Part shown: positions 1 to 8,154 of the stretch, piece after piece
Position numbering within the stretch: position 1 is the first letter of the stretch
Layout: each line of letters begins with the position of its first letter
DNA from: Treponema sp. OMZ 838
GTDB lineage: Bacteria > Spirochaetota > Spirochaetia > Treponematales > Treponemataceae
NCBI RefSeq assembly: GCF_000775995.1
Contig: NZ_CP009227.1
Span: 558,001 to 622,000, forward strand
DNA: 64,000 nt
Direction: 5' to 3'
Made by a program: the position numbers and the translations under genes
The notes under the pieces: model-generated
Seen by the model: only the letters and a program-made list of their open reading frames with translations
Database searches by the model: none
Told to the model about the DNA's origin: nothing

Positions 1-2
1 GT

Positions 3-302
3 ATCAATAACCTTGTGCTGGCAGAACTGATTCCTTCAATTAATCTGAAAAAAGAATCTAAATTGAAGCGGCTCCTGCTTACGGTTAATCAAATAGATAT
101 CGAAATAGACTGGGACAAGATTATCGATATGCAAACTAAAAACCTATTAAACGGTATAAATAAAGTCGGTATTCCCGATCTAATAATTGCTCAAAATGCG
201 ATTAATAATGACCTTTTTTTGTTTTCATTTGATAAACATTTCAGCCTGATGAGTGATTTGTTTGGGCTTAAAATGTTTACGGACGGGAAGAGCTCAACAT
301 AA
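3..302 (+). CDS. PIN-domain protein (VapC-like), 5' end outside window
   Basis: C-terminal part of a probable PIN-domain ribonuclease of the VapC toxin type. The reading frame is open from base 3, so the gene starts before the window; a GTG at 15 is only an internal codon. The stretch GIPDLIIAQNA followed by LFSFDKHF matches the end of PIN domains, where the Asp of PDL and the Asp of the DKHF-like motif are metal ligands. The antitoxin would be expected upstream and cannot be seen. An AT-rich inverted repeat follows the stop codon directly. Confidence 0.65.
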   Translation: MNNLVLAELIPSINLKKESKLKRLLLTVNQIDIEIDWDKIIDMQTKNLLNGINKVGIPDLIIAQNAINNDLFLFSFDKHFSLMSDLFGLKMFTDGKSST

Positions 303-371
303 TTGGTAATTGGTAATGTTTGAAACTTCACCAATTAACCATTACACATTACCAATTGAAATTACCAATTA
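301..371. repeat. AT-rich inverted repeat (AATTGGTAAT units)
   Basis: The left arm (301-319) contains two overlapping AATTGGTAAT units. The right arm (347-371) contains their reverse complement with a short insertion. It lies between the PIN gene stop and the ribosome-binding site of the ABC exporter. It may act as a bidirectional terminator or be a small palindromic repeat; it lacks the T-run of a classical terminator. Confidence 0.6.
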
Positions 372-386
372 AATGAAGGAGGAATT

Positions 387-2201
387 ATGTTACAAAGATT
401 TTTTGCATTATCCGATGCGGGGACGCGGAATTTACGTTTGTCGATTACGCTCGCGGTTATTATCAACTTATTTATAATGGTTCCGCTGGGACTTTCGCTG
501 TATGTGCTGCAGTATTTTTTGGCGCGCATTATGCAGCAAGGTTTTCAAGCCCCGAATGTATGGGCGGTAGTAGCAGCCGGAGCGGCGTTTATAGCCGTGC
601 TGTTTATCCTCGAAAAATTAAAGTACGGCAGGACGTATAACGGCGCGTATGAAGAAGCGGCAAACGTGCGTATTTCGCTTGCAGAGTCGCTTCGGAAGCT
701 CCCGCTGTCGTATTTCGGCAGGCAGGATTTATCGTATTTAACCTCAACGCTTTTAAACGATGTTACAACGATTGAACAAGCGTTTTCAAATGTCGTGCCG
801 GAAATGTTCGGCGGTATTATTTCGATTTTAATTGCGGCGGCTCTTTTAGCGTTTTTGGATTGGCGGATGACTATTGCATTGTTTGTTTGCGCCTTTGCAG
901 GATTTTTTATTGTTGTCGGTTGCCGGAAGCTGTCGGAAAAAAAGATGAAAAGCGTCATCGTACGGAAGGATGGAATATACGATTCGCTGCAGCAGATGAT
1001 AGACAATATCAAGGTGTTGAAATCTTCTGATAAAAAAGCTTTGTATGTGCAAAAGCTCAAAGACGATATTACCGAAACAACGCACGCTGCGCTCAAATCG
1101 GAAGCTGCAATCGGCGCGCTTATGTTCGGTGTGGCCGCGTTAATCCGGTTCGGCTTTCCGCTCGTCATTTCTTACGGAGCGTACTTGCTGTCGCAGGGGA
1201 AAATCGAACTGTTGACATATATCATTTTTTTATTGGTCTCATGCCGTATCTTCGATCCGTTGACGACGGTGTTTATGCTGCTCGCCGAATTCTTTTATAC
1301 ACTGATTGCTGTTGAGCGGAAGCAGGCGATTGTCAATTATCCCAAACAGACGGGCAGTGAAAGTTTTAAGCCAAACGGCTACGACATTTGCTACAATAAT
1401 GTGTCGTTTTCGTATAATGAACCGAGCAGCAAAGGTCTGAGTAACATCGGCGGAAGCGCTGCCGATAATTCAAATAATGCAGGCACCGCCGCAAACGATG
1501 GCGGAGAAAACACGGTAAGCGGAATCAGCTTTACTGCAAAGCAGGGCGAAATTACCGCGCTCGTGGGACACTCCGGCTGCGGAAAATCCACCATTGCGCG
1601 ATTGGCTGCGCGCTTTTGGGATGCGTCATCGGGTACGGTTAGCATCGGCGGCGTCGATGTTTCCACGGTAGAACCGGAAACCCTGCTCAGTGCATTTTCG
1701 ATTGTGTTTCAGGATGTCGTGCTCTTTAATGACACGGTGTACAACAATATTTTAATCGGCAACCGGAATGCAACAAAAGAACAGGTGCTCGCCGCCGCAA
1801 AAGCCGCGCAGTGCGAATCGTTTATCGAAAAACTGCCGCAGGGCTACGATACGGAAATCGGCGAAAACGGCTATACCCTTTCCGGCGGAGAACGCCAACG
1901 GCTTTCCATCGCCCGCGCTCTCCTCAAGGACGCACCGATCATCCTCTTGGACGAAGCAACCGCCGCCCTCGATCCGGAAAACGAAACGCTTATCCAGCAC
2001 GCCATCGGTACACTTATAAAAGGTAAAACCGTTATCGTCATCGCTCACCGCCTCCGCACCGTAGAAAACGCCGATAAGATTATCGTGCTCAACAAAGGCA
2101 CCATTGCCGAAACAGGCACCCACACAGAGCTGATGGAAAAAGACGGTATTTACCGTGAGATGTATCGGCTGCAGAGAGAAAGCGACCAGTGGTCGGCGTA
2201 A
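387..2201 (+). CDS. ABC exporter half-transporter (fused permease and ATPase)
   Basis: A 604-residue type-1 ABC exporter. The N-terminal half (about 1-310) carries hydrophobic segments of an ABC transmembrane domain. The C-terminal ATPase has Walker A GHSGCGKS (about 394), the signature LSGGERQ (about 497), Walker B ILLDEATAALD (about 520) and a switch histidine in IVIAHRL. A Gly/Asn/Ser-rich stretch around 350-375 loosens the start of the ATPase domain, which is unusual. A strong AAGGAGG precedes the ATG. Such proteins act as homo- or heterodimers. A related partner often lies next door but none is visible here. Substrate unknown. Confidence 0.9.
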   Translation: MLQRFFALSDAGTRNLRLSITLAVIINLFIMVPLGLSLYVLQYFLARIMQQGFQAPNVWAVVAAGAAFIAVLFILEKLKYGRTYNGAYEEAANVRISLAESLRKLPLSYFGRQDLSYLTSTLLNDVTTIEQAFSNVVPEMFGGIISILIAAALLAFLDWRMTIALFVCAFAGFFIVVGCRKLSEKKMKSVIVRKDGIYDSLQQMIDNIKVLKSSDKKALYVQKLKDDITETTHAALKSEAAIGALMFGVAALIRFGFPLVISYGAYLLSQGKIELLTYIIFLLVSCRIFDPLTTVFMLLAEFFYTLIAVERKQAIVNYPKQTGSESFKPNGYDICYNNVSFSYNEPSSKGLSNIGGSAADNSNNAGTAANDGGENTVSGISFTAKQGEITALVGHSGCGKSTIARLAARFWDASSGTVSIGGVDVSTVEPETLLSAFSIVFQDVVLFNDTVYNNILIGNRNATKEQVLAAAKAAQCESFIEKLPQGYDTEIGENGYTLSGGERQRLSIARALLKDAPIILLDEATAALDPENETLIQHAIGTLIKGKTVIVIAHRLRTVENADKIIVLNKGTIAETGTHTELMEKDGIYREMYRLQRESDQWSA

Positions 2202-2206
2202 ATAGA

Positions 2207-2310
2207 AGGGCATCTACTTCGTTGCTTAGTAAAAATTAATCCTCAACGTATCAAAGATACGCCACCGGTTAATTTTTACACGCGCCTCGTATCTGCTCCC
2301 TCTATTTACG
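2207..2310 (-). repeat. Nested palindromic repeat family B, copy 1 (reverse)
   Basis: Read on the minus strand it shows the family landmarks seen also near 15.5, 15.7 and 39.4 kb: AAATAGA..GCAGATAC.AGG, a variable arm (here TAAAAATTA paired with its complement), the core GGCGTATC-TTT-GATACGTTGAGGA, then GTAGATGC. It fills the space after the ABC exporter. Confidence 0.7.
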
Positions 2311-2480
2311 CCGACGGATATTTCAGAACCGCCACGGACGGCGGTGGTTCTAGTCTGTAGCGTATTTGCTTTGCAAACACGTAGGTACGAAATGTACATG
2401 GATGTACATTTCGTACCGTGCCTGCGGGTGTTTTTTGCACGCTCCTAGCATCTGCTCCACCTATTTGCAAGTTGAGGGGA
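2311..2480 (-). repeat. Nested palindromic repeat family B, copy 2 (reverse, modified)
   Basis: Contains GCAGATGCTAGGAGCGTGCAAA on the minus strand followed by ACCCGCAGGC, as in other family B copies. The inner arm is replaced by a long hairpin, GGTACGAAATGTACAT paired with ATGTACATTTCGTACC (2391-2420). A further hairpin, AACCGCC-acggac-GGCGGTT, lies at 2329-2349. With copy 1 it accounts for most of the 357-base gap upstream of aspS. Confidence 0.6.
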
Positions 2481-2520
2481 TTACTCGCTCTTCTCTGTCC
2501 AGCATGAATCAGAACACGAA

Positions 2521-2549
2521 TTGCATAAACGCCCCGTTTCAACTATACT
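2521..2549 (+). promoter_or_regulatory. Promoter of aspS
   Basis: TTGCAT (2521-2526), a 17-base spacer and TATACT (2544-2549) match a sigma-70-type promoter. The predicted start of transcription (about 2556) is only about 3 bases before the aspS ATG at 2559, and no Shine-Dalgarno sequence is present, so the mRNA is probably leaderless. Confidence 0.65.
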
Positions 2550-2558
2550 TATTTTATT

Positions 2559-4328
2559 ATGATAGAAATGAAACGGACAGTTACCTGCGGAGAGCTGCAA
2601 AAAAGCGACGCCGGTAAAACAGTAGTATTAAACGGATGGGTGCACCGCAAGCGCGACCACGGCGGTATCTCTTTTATAAACTTACGCGACCGCTACGGGC
2701 TGACACAGGTGGTTGTCGATGACGATGCAAGTGCTGAGCTGAAGGAAACCGCAGCCGGTTTGAAGATGGAGTATTGTATTGCCGTTGAAGGTATGGTGCG
2801 GGAACGTCCCGATTCCATGGTCAATACCGAAATGACAACCGGACATATCGAGGTGAAGGCGCAGCGCATTGTCGTGCTGTCGAAAAGCGCTGTACTGCCC
2901 TTCCAGATTGACGAAAAAACCAACGCCAACGAAGACCTCCGGCTCAAGTACCGCTACCTTGACCTGCGTTCCCAGACAATGCAGGATCACCTGATACTGC
3001 GCTCAAAGGTTACATTCGCCGTGCGGGAGTTTCTCACAGCAAGAAACTTCTTGGAAATTGAAACGCCGACCTTTATTAAATCGACGCCGGAGGGCGCGCG
3101 CGACTATTTGGTGCCCTCCCGCCTCTATCCGGGCAAGTTCTATGCGCTGCCGCAGTCCCCGCAGCTGTACAAGCAGATACTGATGGTCTCCGGCTTTGAC
3201 CGCTATTTTCAGATTGCCCGCTGCTACCGTGATGAAGACGCGCGCGGCGACCGCCAGCCTGAGTTCACCCAAATCGATATTGAAATGAGCTTTGTTTCCC
3301 GTGATGACGTGCTCGATGTTACCGAAAATATGTTCCGCACGGTGTTCAAAAAGACGATCGATGCGGATTTGGCGCAATCCTTCCCGCGGATCAGCTATGA
3401 CGATGCCATCGACCTGTACGGCACGGACAAACCCGATATCCGCTTTGAGATGAAGATGCAGGATGCCGCATGGATGGCTGAATGCACCGAGTTTGCTGTG
3501 TTCAAAGATGCAGTCGCCGCCGGAGGAGCTGTCAAGGCGCTTGTAGTGAAAGGACAGGCACAAAACTACAGCCGCAAAAAGATTGAAGAGCTTGAAGCTG
3601 CGGCAAAAATCTACAAGGCAAAGGGGCTTGCATGGACAAAAGTTGCAGGCGGCGCATTCGAAGGCGGTATTGCCAAATACTGTGCCGGTGCCGAGGCTCA
3701 AATATGCAAAAAGCTGAACGCTCAAGACGGCGACCTTCTCCTCTTTGTTGCTGATGCAAAATATAAAACCGCCTGCACCGCGCTCGGCGCCGTCAGAAGC
3801 AAGCTCGGTAAGGATTTAAATCTGCTCGATCCAAAAGTATTCGCCTTTTTGTGGGTTATCGACTTCCCGCTCTTTGAATGGAATGAAGATGAACAAAAAT
3901 GGGATCCCGCACACCATATGTTCTCCGCGCCGCAGGAACGCTACCTTGATACATTGGAGCAAAACCCCGGCGAGGTAAAGGGAGACCTGTACGACCTTGT
4001 ACTCAATGGCTACGAAGTCGCTTCCGGCTCAATCAGAATCCACAATCCGGAGCTGCAAAAACGGATATTCAACATTGTCGGCTTTAACCCCGCCGATGCG
4101 GAAAAGAAGTTCGGCTTTTTAACGGAAGCGTTCAAATACGGAGCGCCGCCCCACGGAGGTATTGCACCCGGTCTTGACCGCATCGTAATGCTGATGGCAG
4201 GCGAAACCTCAATTAAAGAAGTGATCGCCTTCCCCAAAAACACCTTTGCCGTCAGCCCCATGGACGAAAGCCCCAGCGAGGTTGACGAAAAGCAGCTTGC
4301 CGAACTGCACTTGAGCATTCGGGAATAA
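2559..4328 (+). CDS. aspS: Aspartyl-tRNA synthetase
   Basis: A 589-residue bacterial-type class II synthetase that charges tRNA-Asp. It has an N-terminal OB-fold anticodon-binding domain (about 1-110), the catalytic core beginning LRLKYRYLDLR, the QSPQLYKQ and RCYRDEDARGDRQPEFTQ segments of class II motif 2, an inserted GAD domain (about 290-420) and motif 3 GIAPGLDRI (about 535). The ATG at 2559 fits the promoter; an ATG at 2568 is an alternative. The EpmA-like gene follows after 3 bases, implying one transcript. Confidence 0.97.
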   Translation: MIEMKRTVTCGELQKSDAGKTVVLNGWVHRKRDHGGISFINLRDRYGLTQVVVDDDASAELKETAAGLKMEYCIAVEGMVRERPDSMVNTEMTTGHIEVKAQRIVVLSKSAVLPFQIDEKTNANEDLRLKYRYLDLRSQTMQDHLILRSKVTFAVREFLTARNFLEIETPTFIKSTPEGARDYLVPSRLYPGKFYALPQSPQLYKQILMVSGFDRYFQIARCYRDEDARGDRQPEFTQIDIEMSFVSRDDVLDVTENMFRTVFKKTIDADLAQSFPRISYDDAIDLYGTDKPDIRFEMKMQDAAWMAECTEFAVFKDAVAAGGAVKALVVKGQAQNYSRKKIEELEAAAKIYKAKGLAWTKVAGGAFEGGIAKYCAGAEAQICKKLNAQDGDLLLFVADAKYKTACTALGAVRSKLGKDLNLLDPKVFAFLWVIDFPLFEWNEDEQKWDPAHHMFSAPQERYLDTLEQNPGEVKGDLYDLVLNGYEVASGSIRIHNPELQKRIFNIVGFNPADAEKKFGFLTEAFKYGAPPHGGIAPGLDRIVMLMAGETSIKEVIAFPKNTFAVSPMDESPSEVDEKQLAELHLSIRE

Positions 4329-4331
4329 GCA

Positions 4332-5369
4332 GTGGACATCGAAGCGCTTGAATTCCGTGCGGCTTGTTTGCAGGCCGCGCGGAATTTTTTTATTACACAT
4401 GGATATCTGGAGCTGGACACTCCGGCGCTTGCTCCGGCGCTCATCCCCGAAAGCTGTCTCGAAGTGTTCCGCACAGAATACCTCAAACCCTTTAAGACCG
4501 GCGAAGAAGCGGCAGTCCCGCTCTTTCTTGTCCCCTCCCCGGAAGTATTCATCAAGCCGGTTATTGCCGCGCACGGCCGCTCGGTGTTTCAGCTTTCCAA
4601 ATGTTACCGCAACTGCGAATCAGTCGGGCATATTCACAACCCCGAATTTACCATGCTGGAATACTACACCATGCAGGCGAATTACCGCGATTCCGTCACG
4701 CTTACCGAAGCTTTTCTACAGACTATGGCGCAGGCAGTTGCGGGACTGCCGCTTGCCGCCCCCGAATTGGGTGCGGTGCTTTCCAAACCGTTTTTGCAGC
4801 TGACTATGGACGAAGCCTTTAAACGATTCGCCGGTTTTTCCCTTGCCGAAGCGGAAACACCGGAGCTTGCCTTTCATGCGGAACAGCTCGGCCTCGGCGA
4901 CAGGGCGCAATATGAAGACTGGGCGTGGGATGATTTATACGAGCTGCTCTTGGTGCACTGCATCGAACCGCAGCTTCCGCCCGATGTGCCGGTTGCGCTG
5001 CTGGACTATCCCGCCCGGGTACCCTGCCTTGCACAGGAACGGTCGGAACAGCGTACAGCCGCGGACGGACGGACATATATATGGAAGACAAAAGAGCGGT
5101 GGGAAGTGTATGTACGCGGAGTAGAGCTCGCAAACTGCTATACCGAAGCGCGGGATGCGGGAGAAATCAACCGCTCTTTTACGGACGAGACTGCGATCAA
5201 AAATGCAACGGCGCGGGTTCCGCATCCCGTACCGGAGAACTTCGGCGGGATCTGCGCCCGTATGCCCCCATGTTCGGGCGTCGCGATGGGTTTTGACCGC
5301 TTAATCATGCTGCTCGGCGGCAAAAAAACGCTCGAACCGTTTTTATACGATGGATTTTCTCGTCTATGA
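4332..5369 (+). CDS. epmA: EpmA/PoxA-like elongation factor P lysine ligase
   Basis: A 345-residue class II LysRS-like protein without an anticodon-binding domain, the architecture of EpmA (PoxA, GenX), which attaches beta-lysine to a lysine of elongation factor P. Visible signatures are the substrate pocket PSPEVFIKPVIAAH, motif 2 SKCYRNCESVGHIHNPEFTMLE and motif 3 GVAMGFDRLIML. The GTG start lies 3 bases after the aspS stop. EpmA normally works with the aminomutase EpmB and EF-P, neither of which is in this window, so the lysine versus beta-lysine substrate is not settled. Confidence 0.88.
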   Translation: MDIEALEFRAACLQAARNFFITHGYLELDTPALAPALIPESCLEVFRTEYLKPFKTGEEAAVPLFLVPSPEVFIKPVIAAHGRSVFQLSKCYRNCESVGHIHNPEFTMLEYYTMQANYRDSVTLTEAFLQTMAQAVAGLPLAAPELGAVLSKPFLQLTMDEAFKRFAGFSLAEAETPELAFHAEQLGLGDRAQYEDWAWDDLYELLLVHCIEPQLPPDVPVALLDYPARVPCLAQERSEQRTAADGRTYIWKTKERWEVYVRGVELANCYTEARDAGEINRSFTDETAIKNATARVPHPVPENFGGICARMPPCSGVAMGFDRLIMLLGGKKTLEPFLYDGFSRL

Positions 5370-5391
5370 TACACCTACAATACATGGGGCA

Positions 5392-5422
5392 GCTCTAAAA
5401 ACTCACTTAGAACTTGTTTAGA
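5392..5422. repeat. Hairpin of the CTCTAAAAA family
   Basis: CTCTAAAAACTC pairs imperfectly with GTTTAGAGG. It resembles the hairpins at 31857, 31957 and 37354 and follows the EpmA-like gene, so it could terminate transcription. Confidence 0.4.
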
Positions 5423-5608
5423 GGGATTCCATACTGCTTTTGCAGTTTGTACATACCGATTCCGGATTTGGAACGACATCCACGCCCTCAACCGCGGCGG
5501 TCTCGGCGTTCAAAAGCCCTATAAACAGGATGTGATTTTCTTAGGCCTATTTAGTGAAGATAGGCCTAATCTGTCTGCTGATGATGTGTTCAAGCGAGTA
5601 TTATGGTA
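5405..5608 (+). pseudogene. Open frame without start codon, possible gene remnant
   Basis: An open frame of about 65 codons ends with TAG at 5606-5608 and includes FRIWNDIHALNRGG and KQDVIFLGLFSEDRP. No plausible start codon or ribosome-binding site was found, and its upstream part is more GC-rich than the following gene. I do not recognise the protein. A 10-bp palindrome, TTAGGCCTAT-N9-ATAGGCCTAA (5542-5570), lies inside it. It is either a decayed gene tail or chance. Confidence 0.25.
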
Positions 5609-5733
5609 GAAAGATACAGTTGTTTGGAGAGGTACAGCTTAGATTGAAAGCGCATAGTTTCTATGATATTATGAGGAAAGATCGAAAAGGTGTTATGTGG
5701 ACTGCCCAGTGGGCAGCTATTATGGAGAAAAGA

Positions 5734-6366
5734 ATGGCATTTGATTTCAAGAAAGAATATCGGGAATTTTATCTTCCCAAAAATCAACCGGAAATTGTAA
5801 CAGTTCCAAAAATGAATTATATTGCAGTTAGGGGAAAAGGAAATCCAAATGAAGCAGGCGGCGCTTATCAGCGGGCAGTTGGAGTATTATATGCGGTAGC
5901 GTATACTCTAAAAATGAGTTACAAGACTGATTATAAAATTAACGAATTTTTTGAATATGTTGTTCCTCCGTTGGAAGGTTTTTGATGGCAGGCCGGGATT
6001 GACGGCGTAGACTATTCAGACAAATCAAGCTTCAATTGGATTTCGGTAATTCGTATTCCAGATTTTGTTACAAAAAAAGATTTTGATTGGGCTGTAAAGA
6101 CTGCTGCTGAAAAGAAAAAAATCGATTGCTCCTCTGCGGAATTTCTATCGATTGAAGAAGGCTTGTGCGTTCAGATAATGCATAACGGTTCTTATGACGA
6201 TGAACCGGCAAGCGTAAAAATTATGGATGATTTCATTCGATCAAATGGATATGAAAACGATATGACGGAAAAACGTTTGCACCATGAAATTTATCTTTCA
6301 GACCCCAGAAAAAGTTCTCCGGAAAAATGGAAAACGGTCATCAGACATCCGATAAAAAAAGCATAA
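5734..6366 (+). pseudogene. GyrI-like small-molecule-binding protein interrupted by one in-frame TGA
   Basis: The same frame runs from the ATG at 5734 (GGAG at 5724-5727) to TAA at 6364, broken only by TGA at 5983-5985. Together the parts make a 210-codon GyrI-like (AraC effector-binding fold) protein, with KMNYIAVRGKGNPNE at the N-terminus and KTVIRHPI at the end. The TGA falls in the family motif PPLEGxWW, giving EGF-stop-W where a Trp codon (TGG) is expected. It is a one-base nonsense mutation, a sequencing error or readthrough. A selenocysteine is unlikely at a Trp position. A remote ATG at 5554 exists but has no good RBS. Confidence 0.75.
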
Positions 6367-6393
6367 TTTTGTGAAAAATTGTTTGAAATATGG

Positions 6394-6399
6394 TATAAT
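6394..6399 (+). promoter_or_regulatory. Extended -10 promoter of the toxin-antitoxin pair
   Basis: TGGTATAAT gives an extended -10 element, 19 bases before the antitoxin ATG; a GGAGG at 6407-6411 follows. The -35 region is weak (TTGTGA at 6369). A private promoter is expected for a cassette-borne toxin-antitoxin pair. Confidence 0.6.
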
Positions 6400-6417
6400 G
6401 AAAGTTGGAGGTGCGAT

Positions 6418-6615
6418 ATGTCAGATACCGCCTACGCAGATTTTACGGAACAAGTGCTTTCTCTTTCCTATGAACAGACAATTATTTTAATGGGGAAAAT
6501 GCTCGAGTCTTTGAAAACAAAACGGAATGAAGAAAATTATACCGAAATGGAAAATGATATTGCCCGAAGTTCAATGAACACTATGTGGGAGGAATTAAAA
6601 AATGACACATGGTGA
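6418..6615 (+). CDS. Antitoxin of a MazF/PemK-type pair
   Basis: A 65-residue acidic, helical protein overlapping the start of a MazF-type toxin by 14 bases. The ATG at 6418 is chosen because GGAGG lies 6 bases upstream; an ATG at 6379 in the same frame lies before the promoter. No DNA-binding motif is obvious; the C-terminal segment around WEELKND probably binds the toxin. The antitoxin call rests on size, overlap and partner rather than a recognised family. Confidence 0.75.
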   Translation: MSDTAYADFTEQVLSLSYEQTIILMGKMLESLKTKRNEENYTEMENDIARSSMNTMWEELKNDTW

Positions 6616-6943
6616 GATATGGACAATTGATTTTGGGCAACCGGTAGGCAGCTTGCCGTCAAAAATACGTCCTGCCGTCATAATGCAAAATGATTTGCTT
6701 GGAATAAAAGATCTGAATACAGTTGTGGTAATTCCTTTTACTTCGAATCTAAACCGAGCAGATTTTGAGCCTAATATTCTTATTGAAAAAGAGGAAACTG
6801 GGCTTTCGAAAGATTCGGTCGCAGTAATTCATCTTATTGGTGCGGTAAATAAATTTTGCCTTGAAAAGAAGGTGTCAAGACTTTCCGAAGAAAATTATCA
6901 GAAGCTTGTGGAAGCTGTGGTAAAATTGGTTGCAAATGAGTAA
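6602..6943 (+). CDS. MazF/PemK-family mRNA-interferase toxin
   Basis: A 113-residue protein with the CcdB/MazF-fold signatures: GEIWTIDFG at the N-terminus, SKIRPAVIMQND with the conserved Arg-Pro, VVVIPFTSN and KDSVAVIHLIGAV. MazF/PemK toxins cut mRNA at short sequences and are neutralised by the upstream antitoxin. The stop codon is 7 bases before an integron attC site (6950-7016), the usual position of a gene within a cassette. Confidence 0.9.
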   Translation: MTHGEIWTIDFGQPVGSLPSKIRPAVIMQNDLLGIKDLNTVVVIPFTSNLNRADFEPNILIEKEETGLSKDSVAVIHLIGAVNKFCLEKKVSRLSEENYQKLVEAVVKLVANE

Positions 6944-6949
6944 AAAATC

Positions 6950-7016
6950 ACATAACAAGTAGCTCAAAGCCGACAAACGGGACAAGCCCGTTTGCGGTTT
7001 AGCTACATAGTTAGGT
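6950..7016 (+). other. Integron attC site 1
   Basis: R'' ACATAAC (6950-6956), then GTAGCTCAAAGCCGAC, a CAAACGGG/CCCGTTTG inner stem, GCGGTTTAGCTAC and R' GTTAGGT (7010-7016). The two halves pair along nearly their full length, with single unpaired bases at the places where attC sites carry extrahelical bases. The AAAGCCGAC/GCGGTTTA pair matches the canonical L''/L' boxes. R' fits GTTRRRY exactly; R'' has one mismatch to RYYYAAC. It ends the toxin-antitoxin cassette. Confidence 0.85.
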
Positions 7017-7058
7017 TGATGCCTTCGGCGCAATAAGAAGAAAAGGCAAGGAGTATGT

Positions 7059-7997
7059 ATGCCAAAAGGAAGTAAAAAGGAAATATTGCTGTGTATTGTA
7101 TTTTGGGCTTCTTTTATATTAGCTTTTATTGTAATGATTGTCATGGGACTACGTGGATCAAAATCATCGAATTATGAAATAATTATAAGTAATGTTTTAT
7201 TATTTCTTTTTACTACAGTTGGTTCTGTTATTTCTGGTTATTTATTTAATAAAAGTTTATCTACAGAAAAAATAGACACAATTGCTGAAAGATCTTGTGA
7301 AAAAATGGTTAATCTTTCTCTAGAACTGCAAAATTTACGAACTTATTTGTTAAGTACAGAAGAGGCACTTGAGGATGAATTGAAGGATTCTGATGTTATT
7401 CAAGCTGTTTATCGACAAAGAATATTAGCAGCGGCGGATAGAGTGAATTCATTAAGTTCTTCAAATGACACTTTTAGAAGTGATTGGCTTGGTGTTGTTT
7501 CTGATAGTTGTAAACAAAATCTTGAGATTAAATTTAATACTATAAAAGAAGTTGTTTTTGAAACCAATGATAGCCGTCAAACACCTAATACAAAGTATGA
7601 TATTCATAATGAAAAAAATAATCTGCTTAAGCAACAGATGTTAATGCAAATATTACCTTCAAGTAGAATGTCTGTGATAAGGTCTGTAATAACAAATTAT
7701 ACTATTGACGAAAGAAGTGAAAATTATCAGAAAGGAACTATGGAAATAAGAGTTTTAAGAGAAACAAAAATTGCAACTGGAACATGTAAGTTAATACCTC
7801 CGTTTGATGATATACCTCAGACAACTGTAAAACTAATTTCAAGCCCCCATGAATATATTTCCGAGAAAATGCCATATCATATTGGAAATGGAACAACTTA
7901 TGATTTTCATATAAATTTCACATCGAAAGATAAATCTCTGTCAATTCCAATTGGTCGTTATATCTTTGAATATGAAGTAACCCCAAGAGACTCCTAA
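7059..7997 (+). CDS. Cassette-borne membrane protein of unknown function
   Basis: A 312-residue AT-rich gene. Two transmembrane segments lie at about residues 8-28 and 42-64, followed by a long soluble part: a helical region (about 70-130) and a beta-rich C-terminus. AAGGAG precedes the ATG. I do not recognise the family. It fills the cassette between attC site 1 and attC site 2, and its TAA stop (7995-7997) lies inside the R'' box of site 2. Confidence 0.75.
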   Translation: MPKGSKKEILLCIVFWASFILAFIVMIVMGLRGSKSSNYEIIISNVLLFLFTTVGSVISGYLFNKSLSTEKIDTIAERSCEKMVNLSLELQNLRTYLLSTEEALEDELKDSDVIQAVYRQRILAAADRVNSLSSSNDTFRSDWLGVVSDSCKQNLEIKFNTIKEVVFETNDSRQTPNTKYDIHNEKNNLLKQQMLMQILPSSRMSVIRSVITNYTIDERSENYQKGTMEIRVLRETKIATGTCKLIPPFDDIPQTTVKLISSPHEYISEKMPYHIGNGTTYDFHINFTSKDKSLSIPIGRYIFEYEVTPRDS

Positions 7998-8125
7998 CAC
8001 CCGCTTCAACCTGACATTTGTTTTGTCATAAAAATTGCTTTTCGTGCCTTTGCCACACTGCAACTTTTCACGCCAATTTTTGCCGTTGGCAAAAACCACA
8101 AATGCGGTTTAAAACAAAGTTATGC
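7992..8125 (+). other. Probable integron attC site 2 (long form)
   Basis: R'' TCCTAAC (7992-7998) and R' GTTATGC (8119-8125) frame a 134-base imperfect palindrome. The left side reads TTCAACCTGACATTTG and the right side CAAATGCGGTTTAAAAC. These pair as AACC..CATTTG with CAAATG..GGTT, and the right half carries the canonical L' box GCGGTTTA. A smaller hairpin (TTTTTGCC-GTT-GGCAAAAA) lies inside. R'' and R' each have one mismatch to consensus, and the length is near the upper limit for attC sites. Confidence 0.6.
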
Positions 8126-8154
8126 TAATACTCAACTTTTGTGTTTTATAAAAA

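Noticed and set aside
545-1168. Long open frames antisense to the ABC exporter and many others antisense to core genes
   Set aside because: They are shadows of high-scoring genes, with no start signals or family features.
5983-5985. TGA as a selenocysteine codon in the GyrI-like gene
   Set aside because: The family has Trp at this point and no Cys/Sec role is known there; no convincing hairpin of the bacterial selenocysteine type follows directly.
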